This document shows, piece by piece, positions 28,467 to 36,286 of a stretch of 64,000 bases of DNA. The stretch comes from an uncultured Dysgonomonas sp. (GTDB taxonomy: Bacteria; Bacteroidota; Bacteroidia; Bacteroidales; Dysgonomonadaceae): the NCBI GenBank assembly GCA_900556485.1, contig USOX01000004.1:62001-126000 (forward strand), read 5' to 3'. Position 1 is the first letter of the stretch, and the number at the start of each line of letters is the position of its first letter. The translations under genes and the position numbers were made by a program. The notes beneath the pieces are model-generated. The model was not told the DNA's origin. It made no database searches and saw only the letters and a list, made by a program, of their open reading frames with translations.

Positions 28467-31187
28467 ATGATACGATATTTTAAAATTGTATTTTCAATTT
28501 TACTTTTTTTACAAGCTTTTACGGCAAAAAGCCAAACCAAAGAGATGGACCTGTCCGGGCAATGGGGATTTCAGACTGATGTAATGGATTTCCGTAGAGG
28601 GTCTTTATCGCCACGATATAATCATAAACTACAGGAAACTATAACCTTACCGGGAATTACCGATGACTATAAGATTGGTTATAAAGTACCCTACAAATAT
28701 ATTGACCGCCTGACCCGTAAATATGAATATATGGGGCCAGCATGGTATCAACGTGATATAGAGATACCTAAAGAGTGGAAAGGCAAACGCATTTTTATGT
28801 ACTTTGAACGCACTCATTGGCTTAGTTCTATCTATGTGGATACCAAAGAAGTGAGTAAGATAGATTATATTAGTGTACCTCATAACCATGATTTGACAGA
28901 TTTTGTCACACCAGGAAAAACCCATCGCTTTACTGTTTGTATTGATAACCGTTTCCAATACAATACACACAAATGGAATCATGCACATACTGAGTTTACA
29001 CAGATTAACTGGAATGGTATTTTAGGCGAAATGAAACTAATGGCTATCGATCCGGTGTATGTGGATGATCTGCAAGTATATCCAAACATATCGGATAACA
29101 GTATAAAGGTAAAAATGCAAGTAAATAATTATACTAAAGGTAAAGTTGAAGGCAAAGCCATTTTTACTATATCGGGAGATAATTATAACCTCAATAAGGA
29201 ATTTACTGTAAATGGAAATGATTCGATTATCACTTTTGAAAATGTGATTCAATTAGGCAAGAATATAAAGCTTTGGGATGAATTCAATCCGAATGTTTAT
29301 AAAATCACATGTCAACTGAAATCAAACACAGATAAAGCTGAATATCAACACGAAAAGTCTGTCGATTTTGGCATGCGTGAAGTAAAACAGGGAAAGAACC
29401 ATGTTATACTGAATAATCGACCTATCCACTTACGGGGTAACGTAGAAAATGCCGTTTTCCCAAAAACAGGTTATGCTCCTGTGAAAGATGCAGAATGGGA
29501 ACGTATTATGTTACTAATGAAAGACTATGGATTGAATCACTTGCGTTTCCATTCATGGTGTCCTCCGAAGGCGGCGTTTCGTATGGCTGATAAACATGGA
29601 ATTTACTTCGAAGTGGAAATGCCAATGTGGGGCAAGGATGCTGAACAAGACGAAGCACGTTACAACTTCTTCCGGCGCGAAATGAGAGCCATTCTCAAAG
29701 AATATGGTAATCATCCATCATTTGTCTTGTACTGTAATGGAAATGAGATTACAGGTAACTTCGATTTTATAGAAGAGTTGACAGCAACAGGCAGGGAATT
29801 GGATAACCGTCATTTGTTTAGTGGCTCTACAGCCCGTACCCGTGTGAAATCTGACCAATACTATGTTTCGCAACAGACAAATAAAGGTGCTGTGAAGGTG
29901 TATGAGGGACTTCCTTATACAGACTGGGACAAAAACAGGGAATCGGATGTAGATGTACCTGTTATTTCCCACGAATCGGGGCAGCGTTGTGTTTATCCTG
30001 ACTTCCGTGAGATAGAAAAATATACAAATAGTCCGGTTGAAGCGCGAAACTTCGAAGTATTTCGTGATATGCTTAAAGAGAATGGTATGCTCGACCAAGC
30101 TCACGACTTTTTCCGGGCATCGGGAGCCTTAACGGTGGTAGAGTATAAGGCTGTTATTGAAGCATTGTTACGCTCATCCAAATCGGCTGGTTTTCAACTG
30201 TTGAGTATCAATGATTTTCCGGGACAAGGCTATGCTCCTGTAGGAATACTTGATCCATTCTGGGATTCTAAAGGATTGGTCACTGCTGAAAAATTCAGGG
30301 AATTTTGTGCTCCAACAGTAGCTTTGCTCCGTTATGCCAAGAGTTCTTATTACAATGATGAAACTTTTACAGGAAAAGCTGAGGTTTATAATTTTAGCAC
30401 ATCATCAATTAAGAATGCAAAATTGAAATGGGCATTGACTGATGCTTCGGGCAGAACACTGAAAAAAGGAAATCTGAAAACACAAAGTATCGGGAATGAT
30501 GATGTATTTCCTGTTGGGGAATTCTCCTTTGATATGAAAGGTATTACTTCGCCACAAAAACTGACTGTTCATTTTTCGGTAAATGATAATATAAAGAATA
30601 GTTGGGATATATGGGTATACCCTCGAAATGAGTCGCTGATGGAATCTACTGATGATGTACTCTATACCACTGTATATGATGATAAAGCCAGACAACAGCT
30701 TGCCCAAGGGAAAAAAGTAGTTCTTTGCCCATTTCCAAGCAAAGTGAAAGGGCGCAAATCTACATTTCACAACCATTTCTGGAATCCGATCATGTTTGCA
30801 TGGCCGCCAATGACAATCGGTTGCCTGATACATTATAAAGAGCCTGTTTTCGGAGATTTTGTTACTTCTTATCATACTGACTGGCAATGGTGGGATATAT
30901 TGGAAAATGCCAAAGTAATAGAAATGCAAGATACTCCTCAGGCTTTAAGACCATTTATACAAGTGATAGATGCTTATGATAATAACCAGAAACTGGGTAT
31001 TGGTTTTGAGGCGAAGGTAAATGGTGGCAAGTTACTTGTATTGGCTGTGGATACAAAAAAGAATATGGATGAGCGTCCTGCAACACGCCAGTTACTGAAA
31101 AGTATTGATAAATATGTAAAAAGTAATAAATTCGATCCAGAGGTAGGTGTAGAGGAGTCGTTTATAGAGTCGTTTTTGATGCAGTAA
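28467..31187 (+). CDS. Large exported GH2-family glycoside hydrolase
   Basis: This is a 906-residue exported protein (signal MIRYFKIVFSILLFLQAFTA). The sugar-binding domain (about 27-195, with PAWYQRDIEIPKEWKGKRIF) and Ig-like domain (195-305) precede a GH2 TIM barrel. The probable acid/base is E427 (LYCNGNEITG) and the nucleophile E503 (VISHESGQRC). After about residue 620 come two beta-rich regions, with FVTSYHTDWQWWDILENA-like sequence near 815 suggesting a further domain. This belongs to the long GH2-like group common in Bacteroidota PULs, whose substrates are mostly unassigned. It lacks the NRKG motif of the upstream enzyme, so it probably has a different specificity. The two would act in sequence in the periplasm. 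Confidence 0.88.
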   Translation: MIRYFKIVFSILLFLQAFTAKSQTKEMDLSGQWGFQTDVMDFRRGSLSPRYNHKLQETITLPGITDDYKIGYKVPYKYIDRLTRKYEYMGPAWYQRDIEIPKEWKGKRIFMYFERTHWLSSIYVDTKEVSKIDYISVPHNHDLTDFVTPGKTHRFTVCIDNRFQYNTHKWNHAHTEFTQINWNGILGEMKLMAIDPVYVDDLQVYPNISDNSIKVKMQVNNYTKGKVEGKAIFTISGDNYNLNKEFTVNGNDSIITFENVIQLGKNIKLWDEFNPNVYKITCQLKSNTDKAEYQHEKSVDFGMREVKQGKNHVILNNRPIHLRGNVENAVFPKTGYAPVKDAEWERIMLLMKDYGLNHLRFHSWCPPKAAFRMADKHGIYFEVEMPMWGKDAEQDEARYNFFRREMRAILKEYGNHPSFVLYCNGNEITGNFDFIEELTATGRELDNRHLFSGSTARTRVKSDQYYVSQQTNKGAVKVYEGLPYTDWDKNRESDVDVPVISHESGQRCVYPDFREIEKYTNSPVEARNFEVFRDMLKENGMLDQAHDFFRASGALTVVEYKAVIEALLRSSKSAGFQLLSINDFPGQGYAPVGILDPFWDSKGLVTAEKFREFCAPTVALLRYAKSSYYNDETFTGKAEVYNFSTSSIKNAKLKWALTDASGRTLKKGNLKTQSIGNDDVFPVGEFSFDMKGITSPQKLTVHFSVNDNIKNSWDIWVYPRNESLMESTDDVLYTTVYDDKARQQLAQGKKVVLCPFPSKVKGRKSTFHNHFWNPIMFAWPPMTIGCLIHYKEPVFGDFVTSYHTDWQWWDILENAKVIEMQDTPQALRPFIQVIDAYDNNQKLGIGFEAKVNGGKLLVLAVDTKKNMDERPATRQLLKSIDKYVKSNKFDPEVGVEESFIESFLMQ

Positions 31188-31260
31188 ATAGATATTTTGG
31201 TTCTTACCACAGAGTAAAAAAGAGTAATAGGAGTTTTTTACTTTAATGTTGATAACTATC

Positions 31261-31320
31261 GTAGGGTGCGAACCCATGTGTTTGCCCATATTCTGGGTAG
31301 ACACACTGGTCTGCCCCTAC
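31261..31320. repeat. Inverted pair of short hairpin repeats (REPIN-like)
   Basis: The 60-bp element starts GTAGGG and ends CCCCTAC. It consists of two related units of about 26 bp facing each other, 31261-31287 and (reversed) 31295-31320, with a 7-nt spacer. The right unit forms its own hairpin (GGGTAGAC/GTCTGCCC). A related single unit is at 61231-61256. This is the structure expected of REP doublets, which are moved by RAYT transposases; no transposase is in the window. Confidence 0.65.
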
Positions 31321-31427
31321 ATAGTCCCAAAGTTGCAACTATAAACTATTATTTTATCTATATAAAAAATACTAGTGTCGGATATTAAGATTGCAAAAAG
31401 GTAACATTAGGAAAATAGTATAAGACC

Positions 31428-31447
31428 TGTCACTTTTGTCACTTTTT
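31428..31447 (+). repeat. 20-bp direct repeat, left copy
   Basis: TGTCACTTTTGTCACTTTTT lies 15 bp before the start codon of the GH35-like gene. It is identical to the copy at 32246-32265 just after that gene. Each copy is itself a tandem of GTCACTTTT. The pair brackets one gene exactly. Confidence 0.7.
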
Positions 31448-31462
31448 AAACATTCAAAGATT

Positions 31463-32233
31463 ATGAAAAAATTATATAGCCTTTTAATATTGATGTTTTC
31501 TTTAACTCTTACTTTATCGGCTCAAAAAATACTGATTACTGAAAAAGGAAATCTTGAACAAGTATACGGTGAGGTTACAGAATCTGAAATCCTACTTCCT
31601 TTCAATGATTTGAATATAGAGTTTGGTTATGTTCTCTATCAAACCGATATAGAAGTAGAATTGGAAGAGGCTATTCTCGAATTAGAAAATGTACGGGACT
31701 ATGCTGTTATATATCTGGATGATAAGTTACAAGGTACAGTTACGGACAATAATAAGAAACTGACATTAAGTATAGCTCCCGGAAAATATACATTGAGAAT
31801 ATATACTGAAAATATTGGGCGCATTACATATGGACCTGAGATATTGGACAACTCTAAAGGTTTGTTTGGTAATATTAGCCTTGATAGCGAAGCAATTGAA
31901 AATTGGGTGATTACACCCCTGAATGTTAGAGACTGTGATGTGAATAGCCTGCAATATGGAAAACAGGATAGTATTTTGTTACCTTCTTTTCATAAAGGTA
32001 GTTTTAATCTAGAAGTACCAAAAGATACTTATCTGGATATATCCGGCTGGGGGATGGGAGAAGTTTGGATAAATGGGAATTATATAGGTTCGTATTGGGA
32101 AGAGGAAAAGCAACAATCGATACAGATTCCGGCTGAAAATTTGCTGAAAGGGAATAATGAAGTTGTCGTTTTTGATTTGAAAAACAATAACCAAAAAAAA
32201 ATGAAACTATCTGATAATGCTGTTTTTAAATAA
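31463..32233 (+). CDS. Exported GH35 C-terminal beta-sandwich protein lacking a catalytic domain
   Basis: This is a 256-residue protein with the signal MKKLYSLLILMFSLTLTLSA. The mature part matches the region after the TIM barrel of GH35 beta-galactosidases: EFGYVLYQT (53-61), DYAVIYLDDKLQGT (79-92), ENIGRITYGPEI (116-127), then DTYLDISGWGMGEVWINGNY (188-207) and KGNNEVVVFDL (229-239). GH35 enzymes are usually 580-780 residues; the (beta/alpha)8 barrel with both catalytic Glu is absent here. The signal peptide joins directly to the sandwich region, and no barrel remnant lies upstream, so this is a secreted stand-alone protein rather than a fresh truncation. It may bind galactosides or serve a partner enzyme. 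I use the ATG at 31463; an upstream in-frame start would not begin with a signal peptide. Confidence 0.78.
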   Translation: MKKLYSLLILMFSLTLTLSAQKILITEKGNLEQVYGEVTESEILLPFNDLNIEFGYVLYQTDIEVELEEAILELENVRDYAVIYLDDKLQGTVTDNNKKLTLSIAPGKYTLRIYTENIGRITYGPEILDNSKGLFGNISLDSEAIENWVITPLNVRDCDVNSLQYGKQDSILLPSFHKGSFNLEVPKDTYLDISGWGMGEVWINGNYIGSYWEEEKQQSIQIPAENLLKGNNEVVVFDLKNNNQKKMKLSDNAVFK

Positions 32234-32245
32234 ATATAGAATTTG

Positions 32246-32265
32246 TGTCACTTTTGTCACTTTTT
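32246..32265 (+). repeat. 20-bp direct repeat, right copy
   Basis: Perfect second copy of TGTCACTTTTGTCACTTTTT, 13 bp after the stop of the GH35-like gene. It overlaps the last codons of the convergent helicase gene, so the repeat is partly coding on the minus strand. Confidence 0.7.
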
Positions 32266-34263
32266 TGCACTCCTTAACTGCTGTGCAATCTGATAATGCT
32301 TATCCGATAGTTCTATGTTACCGATAGCAGCATAAGCTTCTGACAGATATTCATGGCAAGAGGCATGACGGGGTTTCTGCCCTGAGGCTTTAAGTAAGTC
32401 GGTAAGAGCCAGTTCGGGTTCATCAATTTTAAGCCGGTTCTTACCTCTGTTGTATAATGCCTTGAAAGATAAAGGGCTTAGTTCTATGGCTTTATTGAAA
32501 CATTTCATAGACTCATAATAGTCCTCCTGATCGTAATAGGTGACTCCTTTCCTGATCCAGGCATCCAGATAGGTAGAGTCCAATTCTAAGGCTTTATTAT
32601 AGTTTGCCAATGCTGCACGATAGTCTTTATAAGTAACAGCACATTCATTACCCATCTGGTAATATTCTTTAGCTAATTTCTTAAGGGTTTCGGTCTGTTC
32701 ATGCAGGCGGTTCTTTAGTTCTGCGTTCTTTGATTTAAGATTACTAATAATGCTCAGTTTCTTTCTGATATATCGCTGTTGTAACGGTTTTTCAATGTCG
32801 TAACGGGCATGAATGGCTTTGAAGAAATGAGTCAGAAATTCATCGAAGTTCCCTTCATCAAATTGCTCGATAGCTTCCTTGTAAAGGTAGTTGGCATCCG
32901 ATTCCTTCAGGGCTTTATTGATCAGTTGCTGATTGTTGAACTGCTTGCTGAACTCAACTATTTCGGGACGGACAAATACATCTACTTTGTTGATATTCTT
33001 TTTAAGGACAAGGCCTTCTAATGAAGTACATCTACTCAGAGCAACATAGGCTTGTCCTCCGGCAAATACTCCTCCGCTAAAGTCTACAATCACATTATTG
33101 AAGGTAAGCCCCTGGCTCTTATGAATAGTGATTGCCCATGCTGCTTTTAGTGGTAGCTGGGTATATGTACCTATGATTTCTTCTTCTATCTTTTTCTCCT
33201 TCTCGTTATACTTGTATCTGTAATTCCGCCATGTTTCCAGTTCTACTTTTACTTCAAATCCATCATCCTTAAGAACATATACATGTCCTTCTTCGTCTAT
33301 TCCGGATATAATACCGATAGTACCATTCACCCAGCGACGTGGCCATTGCACATCGTTGCGGATAAACATCACCTGTGCCCGTTCTTTGAGTACGAGCTCC
33401 TGTGCTGTAGGCAGCGATGACTCGGGGAAATCGCCTTCCTTGATACCATAGCTGACAAATTCGGGAGTATCGAGTTCAGCCATTTTCTTCTCATTGATAT
33501 AATCGACATTATCGCGTTTGGTAGCCAGCGTAATGTACATGTCTTCTTCTTTGGGGTTGAAAGACGGATTCAGGCGGTTATTGAGCAGAGCCAGATCATT
33601 GTTATTTGATCTACCATTTCTTATATTATTCAATATGGAGATAAACACCTCATCTGTCTGACGATAGATTTTTGTGAATTCTATAGGTACAAGGTTTATT
33701 TCACGAAAAACATTGGCTGAAAAGAAGAAAGCATTCTGGTAAAACTTACTGATTATCTCTCTTGTGTCGGGAGTAACAACGGGTTCAAGCTGGAATACAT
33801 CGCCAACAAAGACAAGCTGTTTGCCTCCGAAAGGTGTACGCATATTGTTTGAATAGACACGGAGAATCCTGTCGATACAGTCTATTGTATCGGCTCTTAC
33901 CATCGATATTTCGTCAATGATTATAAGTTCAACCTCCTGTATAATTTTCCGGTGTTCTTTCCGGTACTTGAAAAACTCGAAAATACGACCGCCAACAAGG
34001 CTTAGGTCTGCATCATCGGGAGCCATCGGCCTGAATGGTAATTTGAAGAAAGAATGTAGTGTCGATCCTTCTGCATTTATGGCTGCGATGCCTGTGGGTG
34101 CAAGGATAACATATTTTTTCTTTGTTGTCTGGCAGAGATGTCTAAGAAAAGTTGACTTTCCTGTACCTGCCCTTCCTGTGAGAAAAACAGACTGGTTACT
34201 CCGTTCAATCAGGTCGAGAGCGTTTTTGAATTCTTTGTTGGAAGTGTCGATGGATGTAGCCAT
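32257..34263 (-). CDS. Pif1/RecD-like superfamily 1 helicase with C-terminal TPRs
   Basis: This is a 668-residue cytoplasmic ATPase. Walker A is GRAGTGKST (30-38) and Walker B is IIIDEISM (114-121). Later helicase motifs are GDVFQLEPV, the RQTDEVF region, and PLKAAWAITIHKSQGLTF with GGQAYVALSRCTSLEGL, the UvrD-C-2 type end of Pif1/RecD2 helicases. After about residue 430 come a helical linker and then TPRs from about 535 (YKDYRAALANYNKALELDST, then YYESMKCFNKAIELSPLSFK). The TPRs suggest protein contacts. Relatives unwind 5'-tailed DNA or G-quadruplexes. No partner gene is adjacent, and it is unrelated in function to the PULs on either side. Confidence 0.92.
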   Translation of the reverse strand: MATSIDTSNKEFKNALDLIERSNQSVFLTGRAGTGKSTFLRHLCQTTKKKYVILAPTGIAAINAEGSTLHSFFKLPFRPMAPDDADLSLVGGRIFEFFKYRKEHRKIIQEVELIIIDEISMVRADTIDCIDRILRVYSNNMRTPFGGKQLVFVGDVFQLEPVVTPDTREIISKFYQNAFFFSANVFREINLVPIEFTKIYRQTDEVFISILNNIRNGRSNNNDLALLNNRLNPSFNPKEEDMYITLATKRDNVDYINEKKMAELDTPEFVSYGIKEGDFPESSLPTAQELVLKERAQVMFIRNDVQWPRRWVNGTIGIISGIDEEGHVYVLKDDGFEVKVELETWRNYRYKYNEKEKKIEEEIIGTYTQLPLKAAWAITIHKSQGLTFNNVIVDFSGGVFAGGQAYVALSRCTSLEGLVLKKNINKVDVFVRPEIVEFSKQFNNQQLINKALKESDANYLYKEAIEQFDEGNFDEFLTHFFKAIHARYDIEKPLQQRYIRKKLSIISNLKSKNAELKNRLHEQTETLKKLAKEYYQMGNECAVTYKDYRAALANYNKALELDSTYLDAWIRKGVTYYDQEDYYESMKCFNKAIELSPLSFKALYNRGKNRLKIDEPELALTDLLKASGQKPRHASCHEYLSEAYAAIGNIELSDKHYQIAQQLRSAKK

Positions 34264-34327
34264 AATGATACAGCAAAAATATATCTTTTTGGGTAACTAT
34301 TTAAATACTGCTGTATTTTCTTTAATT

Positions 34328-34374
34328 AAAAAATACAAAACACCCTGTATTACACTTATATGTAATACAGGGTG
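34328..34374 (-). terminator. Strong terminator closing the right-hand PUL
   Basis: CACCCTGTATTAC (34341-34353) and GTAATACAGGGTG (34362-34374) form a perfect 13-bp stem with an 8-nt loop. Read on the minus strand, the stem is followed by TTTTGTATTTTTT. It lies 49 bp downstream of the GH130 stop and upstream of the helicase, so it separates the two units. Confidence 0.88.
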
Positions 34375-34422
34375 AAGCCTTATAGTTGGATATACTTTTT
34401 TTAGTAGTCTAGTTTTGAAATA

Positions 34423-35562
34423 CTATTTCTTTGGATCGTATACTGCCACTGCTACACGTGAGTCTGCGCAACCATAATAAAGATACCATTTGGCATTATG
34501 CAATACAAGACCTTCTATAAAAACAGTTCCCGCAGGATATTGCCCACTCTTTTCAAAATCCGCCTCAGGAACATAGAATGGTTTATCCAGTTGTCCGATA
34601 AGCTTTGTTGGGTCTGATATGTCAAACAGAGCCTGCCCGGCACAATAAGAGTTTGCAGTATAAAGAGTATCGCCTTCTATTCCAGCTTTATTCTTCCCGT
34701 TATATAACAGGAGTATGCCTTTATCAGTTATTACAGCAGGCGGTCCGCACTCGGTTAATTCACTATCAAATTTTCCTTGTCGTGGTTCTATTACTTTCAA
34801 GAAATCCCCACTCTCGGTCAGCATTGGTTCCCAATTAATCAGATCGTCTGACGTGGCAACATTCACAAATTTTTCGCCCCAATACATCCAATATTTATTA
34901 TTGATTTTAGCTATTACCTGCTTTCCGTCCACTACTTTGGTTATAATAGATGCCGACTTGGAAAACTCATCAAGAAAACGTCCATCGTATGCTTTTGCAA
35001 AAGTCGGTCCATACTTATTCCATTTCTGAAGATCATTAGATGTTGCTACAGCCAATCGTGCCTGCTTTCTGTTCCATTGTGTATATAGCATCACATATAA
35101 GCCTTCTTCTGTAACAGCTACACGCGGATCTTCGCAACCACCAGGCCATTCCAATTCTTTCTGGCTATCATTATCCGGATAAAATACAGGAACTGACATA
35201 CGCCCAAAGTGCAATCCATCCTGCGATGAAGCATATCCTAAACGAGAAGTTCGCTGACCAATACCTTCCCCCGATTTATCTTCTGCCCGGTAAAGAACAA
35301 CTACTTTATCTTTGTAGATAGTAGCTGCAGGATTAAATGTATCATTTGATTCCCAAGCAACAGAATCTCCTGTTAGAGGACAATAAAACCGAGTTGTAGA
35401 ATCGGGTGATATTACCGGATTTATTCCTTCCGGTCTCTGAAAATCGGCCCAAGACCAATCAGGAAAGTCTGATATCGGTTGCATTGCCTGCTTTTTGTCA
35501 TTGCAAGATATGAATGAAATACAAGCTATTAGTATAACTAGACTATAAATACTTTTTTTCAT
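34423..35562 (-). CDS. GH130-family lipoprotein, probable beta-mannosidase
   Basis: This is a 379-residue five-bladed propeller enzyme with a lipoprotein signal (MKKSIYSLVILIACISFISC, Cys 20). GH130 marks are YRAEDKSGEGIGQRTSRLGY (91-110), GGCEDPRV (141-148, conserved Asp145), KFDSELTECGPPAV (264-277, with E268 and E271) and LYYGCADSRVAVA (361-373). GH130 contains both mannosyl phosphorylases, which need cytoplasmic phosphate, and beta-1,2-mannosidases. Lipidation and export favour a hydrolase; in the Bacteroidota cases I know, exported GH130s act on beta-1,2-mannose caps of yeast mannan. It is the last gene before the terminator and lies 28 bp after the preceding gene. Confidence 0.87.
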   Translation of the reverse strand: MKKSIYSLVILIACISFISCNDKKQAMQPISDFPDWSWADFQRPEGINPVISPDSTTRFYCPLTGDSVAWESNDTFNPAATIYKDKVVVLYRAEDKSGEGIGQRTSRLGYASSQDGLHFGRMSVPVFYPDNDSQKELEWPGGCEDPRVAVTEEGLYVMLYTQWNRKQARLAVATSNDLQKWNKYGPTFAKAYDGRFLDEFSKSASIITKVVDGKQVIAKINNKYWMYWGEKFVNVATSDDLINWEPMLTESGDFLKVIEPRQGKFDSELTECGPPAVITDKGILLLYNGKNKAGIEGDTLYTANSYCAGQALFDISDPTKLIGQLDKPFYVPEADFEKSGQYPAGTVFIEGLVLHNAKWYLYYGCADSRVAVAVYDPKK

Positions 35563-35590
35563 GATAGAGTGATTTTATATTATGATTTTA

Positions 35591-36244
35591 TTACTCTGCT
35601 AATTGATATGCATAAGCTACAGCCTTTTCTATATCTTTCAGCTTTTTGAAATCTAAATCTTCTGTTTTTATATATGCTTTTATTGTAGCTTCATGCTTTT
35701 TAAACTGTTTGGCTAATGCATTGAAAGAGGTGAAATATTTAAACTTATTCTTATTTTTCAGATAATACATATTTCGAGATACAGTTTTGAAGTCTTCAGC
35801 AGCCTTCAATCCATAAATGCTCCCTTTTCCATACGTTTGATTGATATTCTCAATAGCACCAGTATTAGACTTTATGCCATATCCTCCTTCCTTTCCTGTA
35901 GATACTACATTTGATTTCCAACGGACATATAAAAAGCCACTTCCGGCTTTGATTCTTTCATAAAAAACACCTTTATTTATATATTCAAAAGCACGGTCAT
36001 TGATATATACCAAAGCTATCTTTTCAGGTTGAGCAAGTTCCCAAATAGTAGAATCTTGAAGCATGAAATATATCTTTTCAGTTATAGTTTCATAATTTAG
36101 CTTTGTCTCTCTGCTCTCGCTGTTTGTATATACTATTTTCCCTTTCTGAAAATGATCAAACAGAAACTTATAATACTCTTGCTGTGCCGAAAGGCTGAAC
36201 AAAGAAAGTATGGATAATAATATGAATGATAAACTCTTTTTCAT
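35591..36244 (-). CDS. Secreted protein of unknown function in the PUL
   Basis: This is a 217-residue protein starting at the ATG at 36244 (MKKSLSFILLSILSLFSLSA); a TTG lies two codons upstream. The signal peptide is followed by about 195 residues rich in Lys, Tyr and Phe, with WELAQPEKIALVYINDRAFE, GKEGGYGIKSNTGAIENINQ and a helical basic C-terminus (KQFKKHEATIKAYIKTEDLD). I do not recognise the family, and it carries no catalytic motif I can name. It sits between GH92 and GH130 with gaps of 42 and 28 bp, so it is co-transcribed. It looks periplasmic or surface-exposed. It is a good candidate for an accessory factor specific to this glycan. Confidence 0.8.
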   Translation of the reverse strand: MKKSLSFILLSILSLFSLSAQQEYYKFLFDHFQKGKIVYTNSESRETKLNYETITEKIYFMLQDSTIWELAQPEKIALVYINDRAFEYINKGVFYERIKAGSGFLYVRWKSNVVSTGKEGGYGIKSNTGAIENINQTYGKGSIYGLKAAEDFKTVSRNMYYLKNKNKFKYFTSFNALAKQFKKHEATIKAYIKTEDLDFKKLKDIEKAVAYAYQLAE

Positions 36245-36286
36245 AATCAAATATTTACAAGATAAATCTGATGAATTTTCCTTTAC

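Noticed and set aside
30405..30929. 174-codon antisense frame within the large GH2 gene
   Set aside because: Shadow of a confident coding sequence, with no recognisable product.
31261..31320. CRISPR-like or attC site
   Set aside because: No regular spacer series and no integron core sites; the inverted pair fits a REP doublet better.
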